A DNA stretch of 64,000 bases, from contig JAMHXF010000051.1 of assembly GCA_035910535.1 (NCBI GenBank), positions 6,939 to 70,938 of the forward strand. The letters run 5' to 3'. The translations under genes were made by a program, and so were the position numbers. Of this stretch, positions 1 to 8,697 are shown in pieces (the stretch's first letter is position 1; every line of letters begins with the position of its first letter). This DNA is from Archangium_A sp035910535 (lineage in GTDB: Bacteria; Myxococcota; Myxococcia; Myxococcales; Myxococcaceae). The notes below the pieces were generated by a model, which made no database searches, was not told where the DNA came from, and saw only the letters and a list, made by a program, of their open reading frames with translations.

Positions 1-570
1 TCAGTGGTGATTTCGAACAACGCGCTCTATTCGCAAGCGGGCACGGCGTTCTTCGCCAATGGGGCGCTGAGCTCGGTGACGTTCACCGGCAACGTCGGAG
101 CGGGGAGCGTGGCCACCGGCACCTTGACGGCCGGCGCGCTCGCCAACGACTTCGTGCAGGCGAGCTACGGCGGCGGTGTCCCGATGAATCTGTTCCCGAA
201 GGCGGGCGCAGCGCTGACGGGCGCTGGCGTGGCGATGTACGTCGCGGCCGACGACTTCAATGGCACCGCGCGCAACGGCGTCGCCGACGTGGGCGCTTAC
301 AAAGCGGCCGACGGCGTCAACCCGGGCTGGGCGCTCGCGGAGGCCTTCAAGGTCGTCACGACGGCGACCCCGGTAGACGCGGGCGTTCCAGATGCGGGGC
401 CCGTCGGAGGTGGCGGCGGCACGTCAGACGCTGGCACTGCTGGCGGAACCGGTGGAGCCGGCGGCGGAGGTGAAGGTACCGATGCGCAAGGCTGTAGCTG
501 CGCGACCGAGAGCGGCGCGCTGTTGTTCGGAATGCTGGGCCTGCTCGTTCGCCTGCGACGACGCGGCTGA
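1..570 (+). CDS. C-terminal part of a secreted surface protein with MYXO-CTERM-like tail (5' truncated by window edge)
   Basis: The reading frame is open to the first base, so only the last ~189 residues are visible. The first ~110 residues are rich in Ala, Gly, Val, Thr and Asn with short strand-like repeats, as in parallel beta-helix or other surface beta proteins. A linker of Gly, Ala and Asp (about residues 128-160) follows. The protein ends in GCSCATESG, a hydrophobic stretch and an arginine cluster. In myxobacteria such Cys-motif/TM/Arg tails (MYXO-CTERM) are processed by a myxosortase and the protein is placed on the cell surface; applying this here is inference. The N-terminal domain that would define its function lies outside the window. 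Confidence 0.8.
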   Translation, partial: SVVISNNALYSQAGTAFFANGALSSVTFTGNVGAGSVATGTLTAGALANDFVQASYGGGVPMNLFPKAGAALTGAGVAMYVAADDFNGTARNGVADVGAYKAADGVNPGWALAEAFKVVTTATPVDAGVPDAGPVGGGGGTSDAGTAGGTGGAGGGGEGTDAQGCSCATESGALLFGMLGLLVRLRRRG

Positions 571-676
571 GCGCGCGGCGTGCGTGACTCTTTGCGCCGC
601 GGCGCACCGGTTGCGCAGGCTGCAGCGTCACTCCGCTCGGACGCGCTGTGGCATGCGCGATGCTGCTGGTCGTCGC

Positions 677-1084
677 ATGTCCAAATCAATTCCTGCGGTG
701 CGGAAGTACATGACGACCAACCCCCTCACGTTCGCTCCCGAGATGACGTTGTCTGAGGCGCAGGGCGTGATGAAGGAAAAGCACATTCGGCACCTGCCGG
801 TCTGCGAAGGCGAGCGCGTGGTCGGCATCGTGAGTGACGGCGATGTCTACCGGGCGACGGCGTTGGCTGGCGCTGACCAGGCGCGCGTCGCGCTGCGTGA
901 CGTGATGGTTGGCAAGCCGTACACGGTCTCGCCGGAAGCGCCGGTCGATGAGGTCGTCGCCGAGATGGCGGCGCAGAAGTACGGCTCGGCGGTGGTGGTC
1001 GACAACGGGCACGTGGTGGGCGTCTTCACTGCGACCGACGCGCTGAGCGCCTTCGCGGAGCTGTTGCACACGCGCTTACGCTGA
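677..1084 (+). CDS. CBS-domain pair protein
   Basis: The 135-residue protein is essentially two CBS motifs in tandem (about residues 8-62 and 75-130). Visible landmarks are TNPLTFAPEMTLSEA and RHLPVCEGERVVGIVSDGD in the first repeat, and SPEAPVDEVVAEMA and GSAVVVDNGHVVGVFTATDAL in the second. CBS pairs form a Bateman module that usually binds adenosine-containing ligands and regulates a partner; here no catalytic domain is attached. The frame is open upstream, but the ATG at 677 directly precedes the domain (MSKSIPAVRKYM). No strong Shine-Dalgarno sequence is visible. It may be a stand-alone energy or redox sensor, but its partner cannot be deduced from the neighbours. Confidence 0.88.
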   Translation: MSKSIPAVRKYMTTNPLTFAPEMTLSEAQGVMKEKHIRHLPVCEGERVVGIVSDGDVYRATALAGADQARVALRDVMVGKPYTVSPEAPVDEVVAEMAAQKYGSAVVVDNGHVVGVFTATDALSAFAELLHTRLR

Positions 1085-1158
1085 GCGGCGATTGCGACAG
1101 GGCAGGCGCTCGCCGAAGACAGCGTGGACTCATGTGATGCGGCATCTCGACGTGCTGA

Positions 1159-1443
1159 ATGACGAACGACCGAGGCTCTCTCACTCTGAGTCTGGCGGTT
1201 CGACGTTGTACGCCCGCCGCCCGTGTGCAGCCTGGTTTCGAAGGCGTGACCGACCTCATCTACGCGACGCAGTCAGTCATCGTTGCCGCGCTCGAGCGAC
1301 GTGAACTGCACCCCATTGCCGAGCGGCTGCTTGAGCAGGTCTCGACGTTCGCTGCAAAAGAGGTCGGGCTTACTCGTGAGAACGCAGAACGCTTCGTGAT
1401 GCGCATGCGTGATGTGTTGCCGCACGACGAACCAACTCGCTGA
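1159..1443 (+). CDS. small hypothetical protein
   Basis: A 94-residue open frame. The C-terminal two thirds look like a real soluble helical protein (LIYATQSVIVAALERRELHP, then AERLLEQVSTFAAKEVGL), while the first ~22 residues are low quality. A start at the GTG at 1225 is therefore possible. No family is recognised and no strong ribosome binding site is visible. It lies between a CBS protein and an exported protein on the same strand. The alternative is that 1085-1485 is non-coding. Confidence 0.42.
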   Translation: MTNDRGSLTLSLAVRRCTPAARVQPGFEGVTDLIYATQSVIVAALERRELHPIAERLLEQVSTFAAKEVGLTRENAERFVMRMRDVLPHDEPTR

Positions 1444-1485
1444 GTTGCTGAATCATGTGGGGTGGGTCTGCGTCACACTGGCGCC

Positions 1486-2496
1486 ATGACTGCTCTGCTG
1501 CTCTCCGTCGTGCTCGCGCTTGACCCGAACTTCATGGCGCCGCCCCGTTCTCCACCCGTCGCGCGCGACGTCGTCATCGTGGTCGAAGCGGGCGCATTGA
1601 AGAACGTGCAGCAACACCTGTGGAGCATCGGCCGTCGCCTGGCGCCGAGCGACCTCAGGCAACGGCTGCGCGTCGGCCTCGTCGTCTACCGGGCCGAAGG
1701 CGCGCCGAACGTGCTCCCGTTGACCGACGACTTCGACGCGTTGAACGCCGCGCTGCAGGCGGTCGTGCCCGGCGCCGTGGGTGGGCCCGCGCAGCTCGGC
1801 GAGGCGCTCCGCAGCGCCGTGGCAGACATGCCGTGGCGCGCCACGACACCTCGAACGCGCGACGTCGTCGTCGTGGGGAGCAGCGCCGTCGCGGATCTCC
1901 ACGTACTGAAGCGCGCGCTCGAAGCCGCCGCTGGCAATGACGCCGTCGTGCACTGGGTGAGCCTGGGTGAAGGCCTCACTGCTGCGTCACGGCTCGACGG
2001 CGCTGGCAGTCGCGTCACGCTCGAGCCCACGGCCGTCGTGCCGGTGCCCCCGACGGCGCACGACACGAAGCTGCACCGCGCGTTGCTCAGCGTCGCCGAC
2101 ACGCTCGTGTTCGCCGGCCCTGCCGAGGCGCGGGCCGCTGCCGATGCCGAAGTGGCGCGCTGGAAGAAAGCGCCGCCGGGCGAGCTCCTCGAGCGCGCGA
2201 GCTTTCGGGTGGTGAACGTTCCCGCAGCGGTACCGATGTTCGACGTGAAGCAGGCGCTGGTGCTGCCCGGCGACTTCGACGGCGCCGAGGACCTGCCTGA
2301 CGCCGAGTGGCCCGAGAAGCTGCGGCGGTTGACGAAGGCCCAGCGGTTGGCCCGCATGAAGGCGGCGATGACGTCGCTCGAAGAGCGAGACGCGCGCATG
2401 CGTGAGCTGGCGTTCGCTCGCAACGCCGCGCTCGCGCTGCAGAAGAGCGACCCTGTCGTCGACGCCGTGGCGCGCGCTGCACGAAGCCGGTGGTAG
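1486..2496 (+). CDS. exported protein with a vWA-like fold, no recognisable MIDAS
   Basis: A 336-residue protein beginning at the ATG at 1486; a GTG 24 bases upstream is also in frame, but the ATG gives a clean short signal peptide (MTALLLSVVLALD). The alternation of hydrophobic strands and helices (DVVIVVEAGALKNV, LRVGLVVYRAEG, DVVVVGSSAVADLH) resembles a von Willebrand A domain, about residues 25-170. The metal-binding DxSxS is replaced by VVEAGAL, so ion-dependent adhesion is unlikely. The C-terminal ~110 residues are charged and helical. The gene converges on the next gene with only two bases between stop codons. The function is unknown, and the vWA assignment is an inference from pattern only. 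Confidence 0.68.
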   Translation: MTALLLSVVLALDPNFMAPPRSPPVARDVVIVVEAGALKNVQQHLWSIGRRLAPSDLRQRLRVGLVVYRAEGAPNVLPLTDDFDALNAALQAVVPGAVGGPAQLGEALRSAVADMPWRATTPRTRDVVVVGSSAVADLHVLKRALEAAAGNDAVVHWVSLGEGLTAASRLDGAGSRVTLEPTAVVPVPPTAHDTKLHRALLSVADTLVFAGPAEARAAADAEVARWKKAPPGELLERASFRVVNVPAAVPMFDVKQALVLPGDFDGAEDLPDAEWPEKLRRLTKAQRLARMKAAMTSLEERDARMRELAFARNAALALQKSDPVVDAVARAARSRW

Positions 2497-2498
2497 CG

Positions 2499-3143
2499 CT
2501 ACCGCGTTGCGACTGAGTCACTGCCTTCGTCGCTCGGGTCGCGCTCGAAACGAATGACCCACTCGAGCCCGCCGCGCTCGAAGGTGAAGGTGAGCCCCTT
2601 GTCGCCAGGCGTGAACTTCGCCGGCCCCCAGTGCGTGATGGCGCCGTCGAAGCCGACGACCTCATCGCGCACCGAGTAGTGCCCGCTGCCCGACTTGAAG
2701 CTGTACCGGCCATCGGCGCGCAACGTCAGCGGCCCGAAGCGAAACGAAGACTGCTCGCCGTTGATCTCCACCGACGTCGCCAGAAACCGACCCACGGCAC
2801 GACGCGTCTCACGGAACCCGCCCTTCACCGGCTCCGCTTCGATGCGCACCGTGGGCGACTTCGCCTGTCGCACCCACACGCGGTATTCGACACCGCTTCG
2901 GTTGGTGACGATGAACGGGTCGTCGAAGCGCACGGCCGCCGAGTCAGTCGTCGGCTGACCTGCGCGTTCGAGGCGAATGCCGAACGGTGCGGTCAACACG
3001 CGCTCCGTCGCTTTGAGGTCGGCCTGACCTTCGGGGCAATACGTGGGGTGCTCGAAGCAGACCTTGAGGAACAGATCTCCCTCGAAGATCTGCGCCTGTG
3101 CCGAGAGACCACCCACCAGAATCAACAGAGCCAGAGAACGCAT
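2499..3143 (-). CDS. secreted hypothetical protein
   Basis: A 214-residue protein with a clear signal peptide (MRSLALLILVGGLSAQA). The mature part is beta-rich and contains a close cysteine pair (VCFEHPTYCPEG, near residues 29-37) that could form a disulfide. There are no membrane segments or recognised catalytic motifs. The second half alternates strands and turns (FRFGPLTLRADGRYSF, GGLEWVIRFERDP), consistent with a small beta-sandwich. It is transcribed away from the sigma-factor gene, so the region 3144-3253 must hold its promoter. No family was recognised. Confidence 0.75.
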   Translation of the reverse strand: MRSLALLILVGGLSAQAQIFEGDLFLKVCFEHPTYCPEGQADLKATERVLTAPFGIRLERAGQPTTDSAAVRFDDPFIVTNRSGVEYRVWVRQAKSPTVRIEAEPVKGGFRETRRAVGRFLATSVEINGEQSSFRFGPLTLRADGRYSFKSGSGHYSVRDEVVGFDGAITHWGPAKFTPGDKGLTFTFERGGLEWVIRFERDPSDEGSDSVATR

Positions 3144-3253
3144 GTGGCTCGGCTGCAGTGCATTGTGTCTGCCACTCGCAGGTGCTCGAAAACGCTGGCT
3201 TCTCGACGGGTCATTTCACTGACCGGGGTCTGGGTTGACCGATTGGCGCGGCC
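3144..3253. promoter_or_regulatory. divergent promoter region with GGTCA/TGACC inverted repeat
   Basis: The space between the secreted protein and the ECF sigma-factor operon carries an inverted repeat GGTCA-N6-TGACC at 3209-3224, followed by a third half-site TTGACC at 3235-3240. These lie just upstream of the sigma gene. ECF operons are often autoregulated, so this is a candidate control site. No convincing -35/-10 pair could be assigned. Confidence 0.35.
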
Positions 3254-3895
3254 GTGAGAGCCGTTTCCCGCCGTGTCGGACATGGGGCAAGTGTGGTGAC
3301 TGCGAAGGTCGTTCAACTCCCGGTGTCTGACGAAGCGGCGCTGGTCGCCGCTGCCCGGGCCGGAGAGCGCGTGGCCTTCGAAAAGCTGTTTCGCCGCGAG
3401 TTGCCGTCGGTGGTGCGCTTGCTCGGCCGCCTCGTCGGTCACGACGCCGACCTGCCGGACCTCGCCAATGAGGTGATGGTGCTGGGCTGGAAGGCGCTGC
3501 GGCGACACCACGAGGCGCTGCGCTTCGGCGCGTTCGTGTCTGGTGTGTGCGTGAACGTGGCGCGAAACCACCTGCGGGCGCGGCGCCGTCGACGGTGGTT
3601 GGTGTTCGGCGAGCCCGACGCCGACCTCGAAGCGCCCGCTCGCGAAGCGCCACGTGAGGCGCTGCAGGCCACCTTCGCGGTGTTGAAGACGCTCGACGAC
3701 GAGCTCCGGCTGGCGTTCGCGTTGCGCTTCATCGACGGGCGCGAGCTGACCGAAGTGGCCGAGCTGCTCGGCGTGTCGTTGGCGACGGCGAAGCGGCGGC
3801 TGCGCGAAGCCGAAGACGAGTTCGTCGCGCGCGCACGTCAACACCCTGCACTCGAAGGCTGGCTCGCCTCGGCGCGCTGGGGAGGTGCTTCATGA
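3254..3895 (+). CDS. ECF-type RNA polymerase sigma factor
   Basis: A sigma-70 family protein of ECF size. Region 2 is visible around residues 25-95 (AFEKLFRRELPSVVRLLGRL, then DLANEVMVLGWKAL), and region 4 with its helix-turn-helix around residues 140-195 (LDDELRLAFALRFIDG, then LTEVAELLGVSLATAKRRL). It would direct RNA polymerase to a small regulon. The GTG at 3254 is the outermost start; GTGs at 3293 and 3296 would remove an unneeded leader. The stop overlaps the ATG of the FecR-like gene by four bases, so the two are translationally coupled. This is typical of a sigma/anti-sigma pair. Confidence 0.92.
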   Translation: MRAVSRRVGHGASVVTAKVVQLPVSDEAALVAAARAGERVAFEKLFRRELPSVVRLLGRLVGHDADLPDLANEVMVLGWKALRRHHEALRFGAFVSGVCVNVARNHLRARRRRRWLVFGEPDADLEAPAREAPREALQATFAVLKTLDDELRLAFALRFIDGRELTEVAELLGVSLATAKRRLREAEDEFVARARQHPALEGWLASARWGGAS

Positions 3896-4989
3896 AGGGC
3901 CTCGAATCGCTCGGCCGTGAGGTCGCGCGGCAGCAAGACGAAGCGTTGGCCGAGGCGCGCGCCGTGGCTCAGGCGTCGGCGGCGCTCGAGTGGCCTGCAG
4001 AGCGGTCGCTGCGCTGGCCGTTGCTCGCCGTGGCGGCGGTGCTGGTCTGCGTGGTGGCCGCGCTGCTCGTCGTTCCCCGGCCGATCGCCGTCGAGACCGC
4101 GGGGGTCGCGGTGGCCAGCTGGGTGAGCGCCGAGGCTGAAGCGCCGGTGACGTTCTCTGACGGCGCGACGTTGTTGGTTCGCGCGGGCTCTCGCTTTCAG
4201 GTCGAGAAGCTGCACGAGCACGGCGCTGAGGTTCGCCTCGAGCGCGGCGCGGTGTCGGTGTCCATTCCGCACCGCGACGACACGCGGTGGACGTTGGCCA
4301 TCGGCCCGTACACGGTGAAGGTCGTTGGGACGCGCTTCGACACCGGCTGGGAGCCGAGCTCGCAGACGTTCTCGTTGGTGATGCACGACGGCGCGGTGCG
4401 CGTGGTTTCGCCTGACGGCACGACGACGCAATACGTGGCTGGGCAGACGGTGACGGTCTCGCTGTCGCCGCCGGTGGCTCCCGACGAAGTTGACGCGCTC
4501 GCCGAGCCGCCGCCGACCCGCGCGCCGGGCCCGCCGCGCGCAGCGCCGGCCTCGTGGAAGTCGCTGGCTCAAAGAGGTCAGTACGGCGACGCGCTCGCGG
4601 CGGCGCGGCGCGCAGGCTGGGCGAAGCTGGGCGCGACGCTGCCCGCAGATGACCTGGCGCTGCTCGGTGACGTGGGGCGGCTCGGTGGTGACGTGAAGGC
4701 CGCGCGCGACGCGTATGGGCGAACCCGCGCTCGTTTTCCACGCAGCGCTGCGGCCGACACGGCGACCTTCTTTCTCGGTCGGCTCGCGTTCGACGAGCGC
4801 GACGCGGCCGGCGCCACGAAGTGGTTCGAGCGCTACGAGGCCGAGTTTCCCAACGGGCCCTTCGGCGCAGAAGCGCTCGGGCGGCGCGTGGAGCTGACGA
4901 AAGACGCCGTGCTCGCCAGGCGGTACCTCGAGCGCTACCCGACGGGCCCGCACAGTCGGCTCGCGAAGGCGGTGCTTGGTGGCGACTGA
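3892..4989 (+). CDS. FecR-like transmembrane anti-sigma protein with TPR-like C-terminus
   Basis: A 365-residue single-pass membrane protein. A charged cytoplasmic N-terminus (residues 1-40) is followed by one membrane helix (about 42-62), a periplasmic FecR-like beta domain (about 66-190, with FSDGATLLVRAGSRFQV and GPYTVKVVGTRFD) and a Pro-rich linker. Residues 220-360 are helical repeats resembling a TPR/outer-membrane assembly module (FPRSAAADTATFFLGRLAF, FPNGPFGAEALGRR). FecR-type proteins hold ECF sigma factors and release them on a periplasmic signal. Overlap with the sigma gene supports that role, and the TPR part suggests it reads an envelope assembly state. Known: family function. 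Inferred: the signal. Confidence 0.85.
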   Translation: MKGLESLGREVARQQDEALAEARAVAQASAALEWPAERSLRWPLLAVAAVLVCVVAALLVVPRPIAVETAGVAVASWVSAEAEAPVTFSDGATLLVRAGSRFQVEKLHEHGAEVRLERGAVSVSIPHRDDTRWTLAIGPYTVKVVGTRFDTGWEPSSQTFSLVMHDGAVRVVSPDGTTTQYVAGQTVTVSLSPPVAPDEVDALAEPPPTRAPGPPRAAPASWKSLAQRGQYGDALAAARRAGWAKLGATLPADDLALLGDVGRLGGDVKAARDAYGRTRARFPRSAAADTATFFLGRLAFDERDAAGATKWFERYEAEFPNGPFGAEALGRRVELTKDAVLARRYLERYPTGPHSRLAKAVLGGD

Positions 4990-4995
4990 CGTGCT

Positions 4996-5889
4996 GTGAC
5001 GTACGCCATGGTGTTGGCCTTGCTCGCCGCGATGTGGGCTCAGGACGACTGCGTCACCGTGACGTCGACTGACGTCGCCCTCGCGGTGCGGGTGCGTGAA
5101 GAGCTGCGCACCGTGGGCCTGTCGGTGCGCGACGACGTGCTGTGCGACACCCTCATTACGCTCGATGACGTGCTGCGCGTGGTCGCCAGCGGGGTGGCCC
5201 CGCCCGTCGTCTTCGAAGAACCCTGGCAAGACGGCAGCGTCGCGGTGCGGGCGGCGCACGTGGCAGAGGTCGTGCGCGGTGTGTTGCTCGAAGTACAGGA
5301 GCGCGCGCGCGCACCGGCGCCTGCGCCCGTCGCGCCGCCACCGCCTGAGGCGCCGAGCCCCGTGGTGAAGCCTCGCGAGCTCGTAGCGCTCCGCGTCGGC
5401 GGCGGTGTGGCCGCGGGGCTCGGTGGGCTGGGCCCGTCGTCGCTCGTCGAAGTCGGCGCGGCGCTCTTCGTGACGCCGAGCGTGTTCGTCGGCGTCGGGC
5501 TCGCCGGTGCGCCGACGGAGTCGACGCGTGATGTCGCTGAAGGTCGCCTCGGCGCGCGCCCGCTGCTGGCGTGGGCCGCTGGTGGGGCCCGCTTCCCAGC
5601 GGCGTCGTGGTGGCACGTGGCCGCGAGCGTGAACGTCGGCGCGCAGTGGTTGTTGCTGCGGGGCCTCGCGACGGCGCCGCACGTGGGCACCACGGGCTCG
5701 ACGTGGAGCGCGACGCTGGGCGCCGAGCTGCGGCTGGTGGTGCGCATCGCGGGGCCGCTCGGCGTCTGGGCGGGCGTGGCGGGTGACTGGGTCTTCTCGG
5801 CTGCCGTGCTCGACGTGAACGGTGTGGAAGCCGCGCGCTACGGCCCGCTCGTCGGCCGCGCGCGTGGTGGGCTCGAGGTGGCGTGGTGA
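4996..5889 (+). CDS. predicted outer-membrane beta-barrel protein
   Basis: A 297-residue exported protein with a signal peptide (an internal ATG at 5008 gives MVLALLAAMWAQ; GTG 4996 is the outer start). It has a small N-terminal domain with two cysteines (residues ~19 and 50), a Pro/Ala linker (~105-125) and a C-terminal domain of alternating amphipathic strands (LRVGGGVAAGLGG, WWHVAASVNVGAQWLL, LGVWAGVAGDWVF) as in small outer-membrane barrels. It begins six bases after the FecR-like gene and overlaps the next gene's start, so it belongs to the sigma operon. No specific family was recognised. Confidence 0.75.
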   Translation: MTYAMVLALLAAMWAQDDCVTVTSTDVALAVRVREELRTVGLSVRDDVLCDTLITLDDVLRVVASGVAPPVVFEEPWQDGSVAVRAAHVAEVVRGVLLEVQERARAPAPAPVAPPPPEAPSPVVKPRELVALRVGGGVAAGLGGLGPSSLVEVGAALFVTPSVFVGVGLAGAPTESTRDVAEGRLGARPLLAWAAGGARFPAASWWHVAASVNVGAQWLLLRGLATAPHVGTTGSTWSATLGAELRLVVRIAGPLGVWAGVAGDWVFSAAVLDVNGVEAARYGPLVGRARGGLEVAW

Positions 5890-6875
5890 AGCGCGGGCTC
5901 GTCGTGTCGCTGCTGTTGCTGGCGTGCGAGCCGCAGCGCGTGGAGCTCCTTCATTCTCCGGTCGGCTGTGAAGACTTCGAGTTGGTGTTGCCCCACGCCT
6001 TCGCGCGCGTGGCGCTGAGCGACGCGGTGGCGTTCGGAATTTCTGACGGCACCTTGCGCTCGTTCGTGGTTGGCGACGGCGGCGTCAGCGCCACCGAGCT
6101 GTCGAGCAGCGCGAGCTCCAGCGCCTTCAGCGCGGCGCGGCGCGGCGCCGAGGTCGCCCTCGCGTTTCACCAGAATGGTGTGCCGAGCCTGGCGCGCGTG
6201 TCGCGAGAGACCGGTGCGTTCAGCGTGGCTCCGCGCTCGGTGTTGTCGACGCCACAGGGCGCCAACGCGCCGTGGGGAGCGGGCGTCAGCGTCGGTGGTG
6301 AGACGACGCTCGTCGCGTACCGTACGCTGAGCTCCGAAGCGGCCTTCACCACCGTCGACGCTGCCGACGCGCAGCACTTCGCGGTCGTGCGCGTGGCGTC
6401 GCTCGGTGAGGTCGACGCGACGCTCGACGGGGCGCGCGTGAAGCTCGTGTACTCGACCGGTGGGCAGGTCGAAGAGCAGCTCGTCGACCTCGATGGCGCG
6501 AGGCTCGAGACGCGAACGCTGGCCGATTCCGGCGGGCTCCTCGGGCGCCCCATCGCGTGTCCGGCGGTGAGCGTGTACCCGCGCGGGATGGAAGATGGTG
6601 GCGTGCGCGTCGAAGCCGACGGCGTGTTCGTCGCGTCGGTGTCCTCTCGTGTCGTGAGAGGCGTGTGCGCGGGAGAAGAGACCTTCGCGGCGTTCGTGCG
6701 CGGCGGCCGCCTCGAGCTGTACCGCTTCGCGAGGGGAGGCGAGTTCAGCGAGGTGCTGTCGCTGCCCACACCCACGCTCAACGACGCGGCCATCGCGACC
6801 GACGCGCAGAGCGTGTGGTTGTTGCTGGCGCCGCGCTTCGAGCCGGCCCGGCTGTACCGTCGCTGCCTCCGCTGA
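5886..6875 (+). CDS. lipoprotein, possible beta-propeller
   Basis: A 329-residue protein starting at the GTG at 5886, which overlaps the upstream stop codon (GTGA); a GTG at 5883 is equally possible. It has a short lipoprotein signal peptide with a lipobox ending LLLLAC, cysteine near residue 14. The mature protein consists of repeated short beta blades (VAFGISDGTLRSFVVGDGG, EVALAFHQNGVPSLARV, ETTLVAYRTLSS), suggesting a propeller-like surface protein. No catalytic motif was found. It sits between the barrel gene and the cytochrome genes in the sigma-led operon and probably acts at the outer membrane. Confidence 0.72.
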   Translation: MKRGLVVSLLLLACEPQRVELLHSPVGCEDFELVLPHAFARVALSDAVAFGISDGTLRSFVVGDGGVSATELSSSASSSAFSAARRGAEVALAFHQNGVPSLARVSRETGAFSVAPRSVLSTPQGANAPWGAGVSVGGETTLVAYRTLSSEAAFTTVDAADAQHFAVVRVASLGEVDATLDGARVKLVYSTGGQVEEQLVDLDGARLETRTLADSGGLLGRPIACPAVSVYPRGMEDGGVRVEADGVFVASVSSRVVRGVCAGEETFAAFVRGGRLELYRFARGGEFSEVLSLPTPTLNDAAIATDAQSVWLLLAPRFEPARLYRRCLR

Positions 6876-6910
6876 GCCGTCTTCGGCGGTCGCGGACATG
6901 GGCGCTTCTG

Positions 6911-6916
6911 AGGAGG
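6911..6916 (+). promoter_or_regulatory. Shine-Dalgarno sequence deciding the start of the cytochrome gene
   Basis: A perfect AGGAGG lies five bases before the GTG at 6922. An ATG at 6898 in the same frame is upstream of this site, so translation most likely begins at 6922, which also gives a normal signal peptide. Confidence 0.75.
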
Positions 6917-6921
6917 CACCT

Positions 6922-8697
6922 GTGGCGTCACGCGTATTCATTGTTGGCCTCGTGCTGCTGGGCTCCATCGCGCTGGCGGAGGGCGACGGCGGCTATTCGG
7001 GCCACGTGCTCTCGAAGACGCGGCTGCTGCGGCGAATGCAGTTCTCGTTGCTGGGTCGCCCGCCTGGCGACGCCGAGCTCGCGCGCGTGAAGGCCGCGCA
7101 GACCGACGCGGAGGTCGAAGCCACGCTGCGCGCGATCCTCGACGAAGACCTCGCCTCGCCGGAGTTCTACGAGAACCTGGTGCGCGTCGGTCGCGACTAC
7201 CTGCGCATGGGGCCGTACAACCAGGGCTTCGTGTTGACGTACTTCTCCGGCTTTCAGGGCGGAGAGCTGCGCGCCTGCGGGGCGGGCACGCTGCACGCGG
7301 GCACGCTGGGTACGTTTGCGGGCTACTCCGACCGCAGCGGCGGAGATCACACGTCGATCTGCGACGAGCCCTCGGCGCCCATCAACGAGGTGGCGCCGTG
7401 GTGGGCGCCCGACACGGTGGTGCGCGTCATCGGGCGGGCGGGTACGCAGCTGCGCAGCAACGGGCCGAACGACTGCGGGCTCATCAACGTGTCGGCGCGG
7501 GGCAACACGCTGCGCGACACCGCCGCGAACCCGTGCTCGTGCGGGCCGAACCTCATCTATTGCTGGGCGACGCCGGCGGACCTGTCGGGCACGCCGCAAG
7601 AAGCGGCGGGTGTCGACACGGTGCCGCAGACGCCGCGCCGCCAGGCCTGGGAAGAAGGCTCGCGGCTCTTCGCGCACCTCGGCTGGCACGACCGCCCGAT
7701 GACCGACCTCGTCGCCGGCAACTACACGGTGGCGCCGCTGATGTTGAAGTTCATGTACGTGCGCGCCGGCCGCATGAACTCCGCGTGGGCAGCGGTCGAC
7801 GACGTGTCGTGGTGGCGGCCGGCGAACTGGTCTGCGGTTCGCGACCCGCTGCACGAGGCGAACGACCCGCTCGCATGGACCGAGTTCGTGCCGCACACCG
7901 TGAACCCTGGCTTGCTCTCGTTGACCGACGGTGACGCCGTCTCGTCGGGCCCGGCGGCGTTGGCGCGCCGCTACGCCTTCGACCCGCGCGTGGAGACCGG
8001 CGCGCCTCAGGGCATTCCCGCCGCAGGCGTGCTCACCACGTGGAGCGCGATGGGCATCTTCCCCCGGGAGCGCGTGCGTGGCGCGCGTTGGCTCGAGGTC
8101 TTCGCGTGTCGCGACTTCATTCCTCCCACGACCGAGCAGGCGGCGGCGCTCGGCACCTACCTGCGTGACCCGGCGACGGAGGGCGTCTGTCAGCACTGTC
8201 ATCAAGCGCTCGACCCCGCGTCGATTTTCTTCAAGCGCTCGGGCTTCGGGCCCACCGGCGCGACGGTGCTCGGCGGCGTGGGCCCGTGGTCCACCCCGGC
8301 CACGGGCAACGCGAACCCGTACCACCGGTGGAAGGGCTCGTTTCTGCACGACACGGTGATGACGCCAGTCACCCAGGCGCAGTTGATGGACAACCCCGAC
8401 GCGATGTTCTTCGACTTTCAACCCGCTGACGCGCCAGCGCGCTTCAAGCTCTTCGGTCAGGAGAGCGACGGCACCATCGGCCCGCTCGGCTTCTCGAAGG
8501 CGTTGGTGGGCTCAGGCACGTTCGACCGTTGCTTCGTCGAGCGCATGTACGAGACGTTCGTGGGCATCGAGCTCGACCGCAACGCCGACAACGCGGTGCT
8601 GACGGAGCTCGTCGAACAATTCGTGGCGGGCGACCGCAAGCTGCGGCCCTTCGTTCGCGCGCTGATGCTGCGGCCCGAAGTGCGGAGGGGCTGGTGA
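6922..8697 (+). CDS. secreted DUF1549/DUF1588/DUF1585-like cytochrome c protein
   Basis: A 591-residue exported protein (signal peptide ASRVFIVGLVLLGSIALA). The start of the mature protein (LLRRMQFSLLGRPPGDAELA) resembles the DUF1549 helical domain. A CQHCH heme motif (about residues 423-427) followed by LDP fits DUF1588. The end (TFDRCFVERMYETFVGIEL ... PFVRALMLRPEVRRGW) fits DUF1585. These domains occur together in large cytochromes of Planctomycetes and Myxococcota and are usually encoded beside DUF1552 or DUF1501 proteins, as here; their biochemical role is not established. The insert between the ends has many Cys and Trp residues. The stop overlaps the start of the next gene (TGATG). Confidence 0.82.
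   Translation: MASRVFIVGLVLLGSIALAEGDGGYSGHVLSKTRLLRRMQFSLLGRPPGDAELARVKAAQTDAEVEATLRAILDEDLASPEFYENLVRVGRDYLRMGPYNQGFVLTYFSGFQGGELRACGAGTLHAGTLGTFAGYSDRSGGDHTSICDEPSAPINEVAPWWAPDTVVRVIGRAGTQLRSNGPNDCGLINVSARGNTLRDTAANPCSCGPNLIYCWATPADLSGTPQEAAGVDTVPQTPRRQAWEEGSRLFAHLGWHDRPMTDLVAGNYTVAPLMLKFMYVRAGRMNSAWAAVDDVSWWRPANWSAVRDPLHEANDPLAWTEFVPHTVNPGLLSLTDGDAVSSGPAALARRYAFDPRVETGAPQGIPAAGVLTTWSAMGIFPRERVRGARWLEVFACRDFIPPTTEQAAALGTYLRDPATEGVCQHCHQALDPASIFFKRSGFGPTGATVLGGVGPWSTPATGNANPYHRWKGSFLHDTVMTPVTQAQLMDNPDAMFFDFQPADAPARFKLFGQESDGTIGPLGFSKALVGSGTFDRCFVERMYETFVGIELDRNADNAVLTELVEQFVAGDRKLRPFVRALMLRPEVRRGW

Noticed and set aside
3838..5682. Open frame of over 600 codons antisense to the FecR-like and barrel genes
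   Set aside because: It is Arg/His-rich without domains and is explained by high GC in the opposite strand of well-supported genes.
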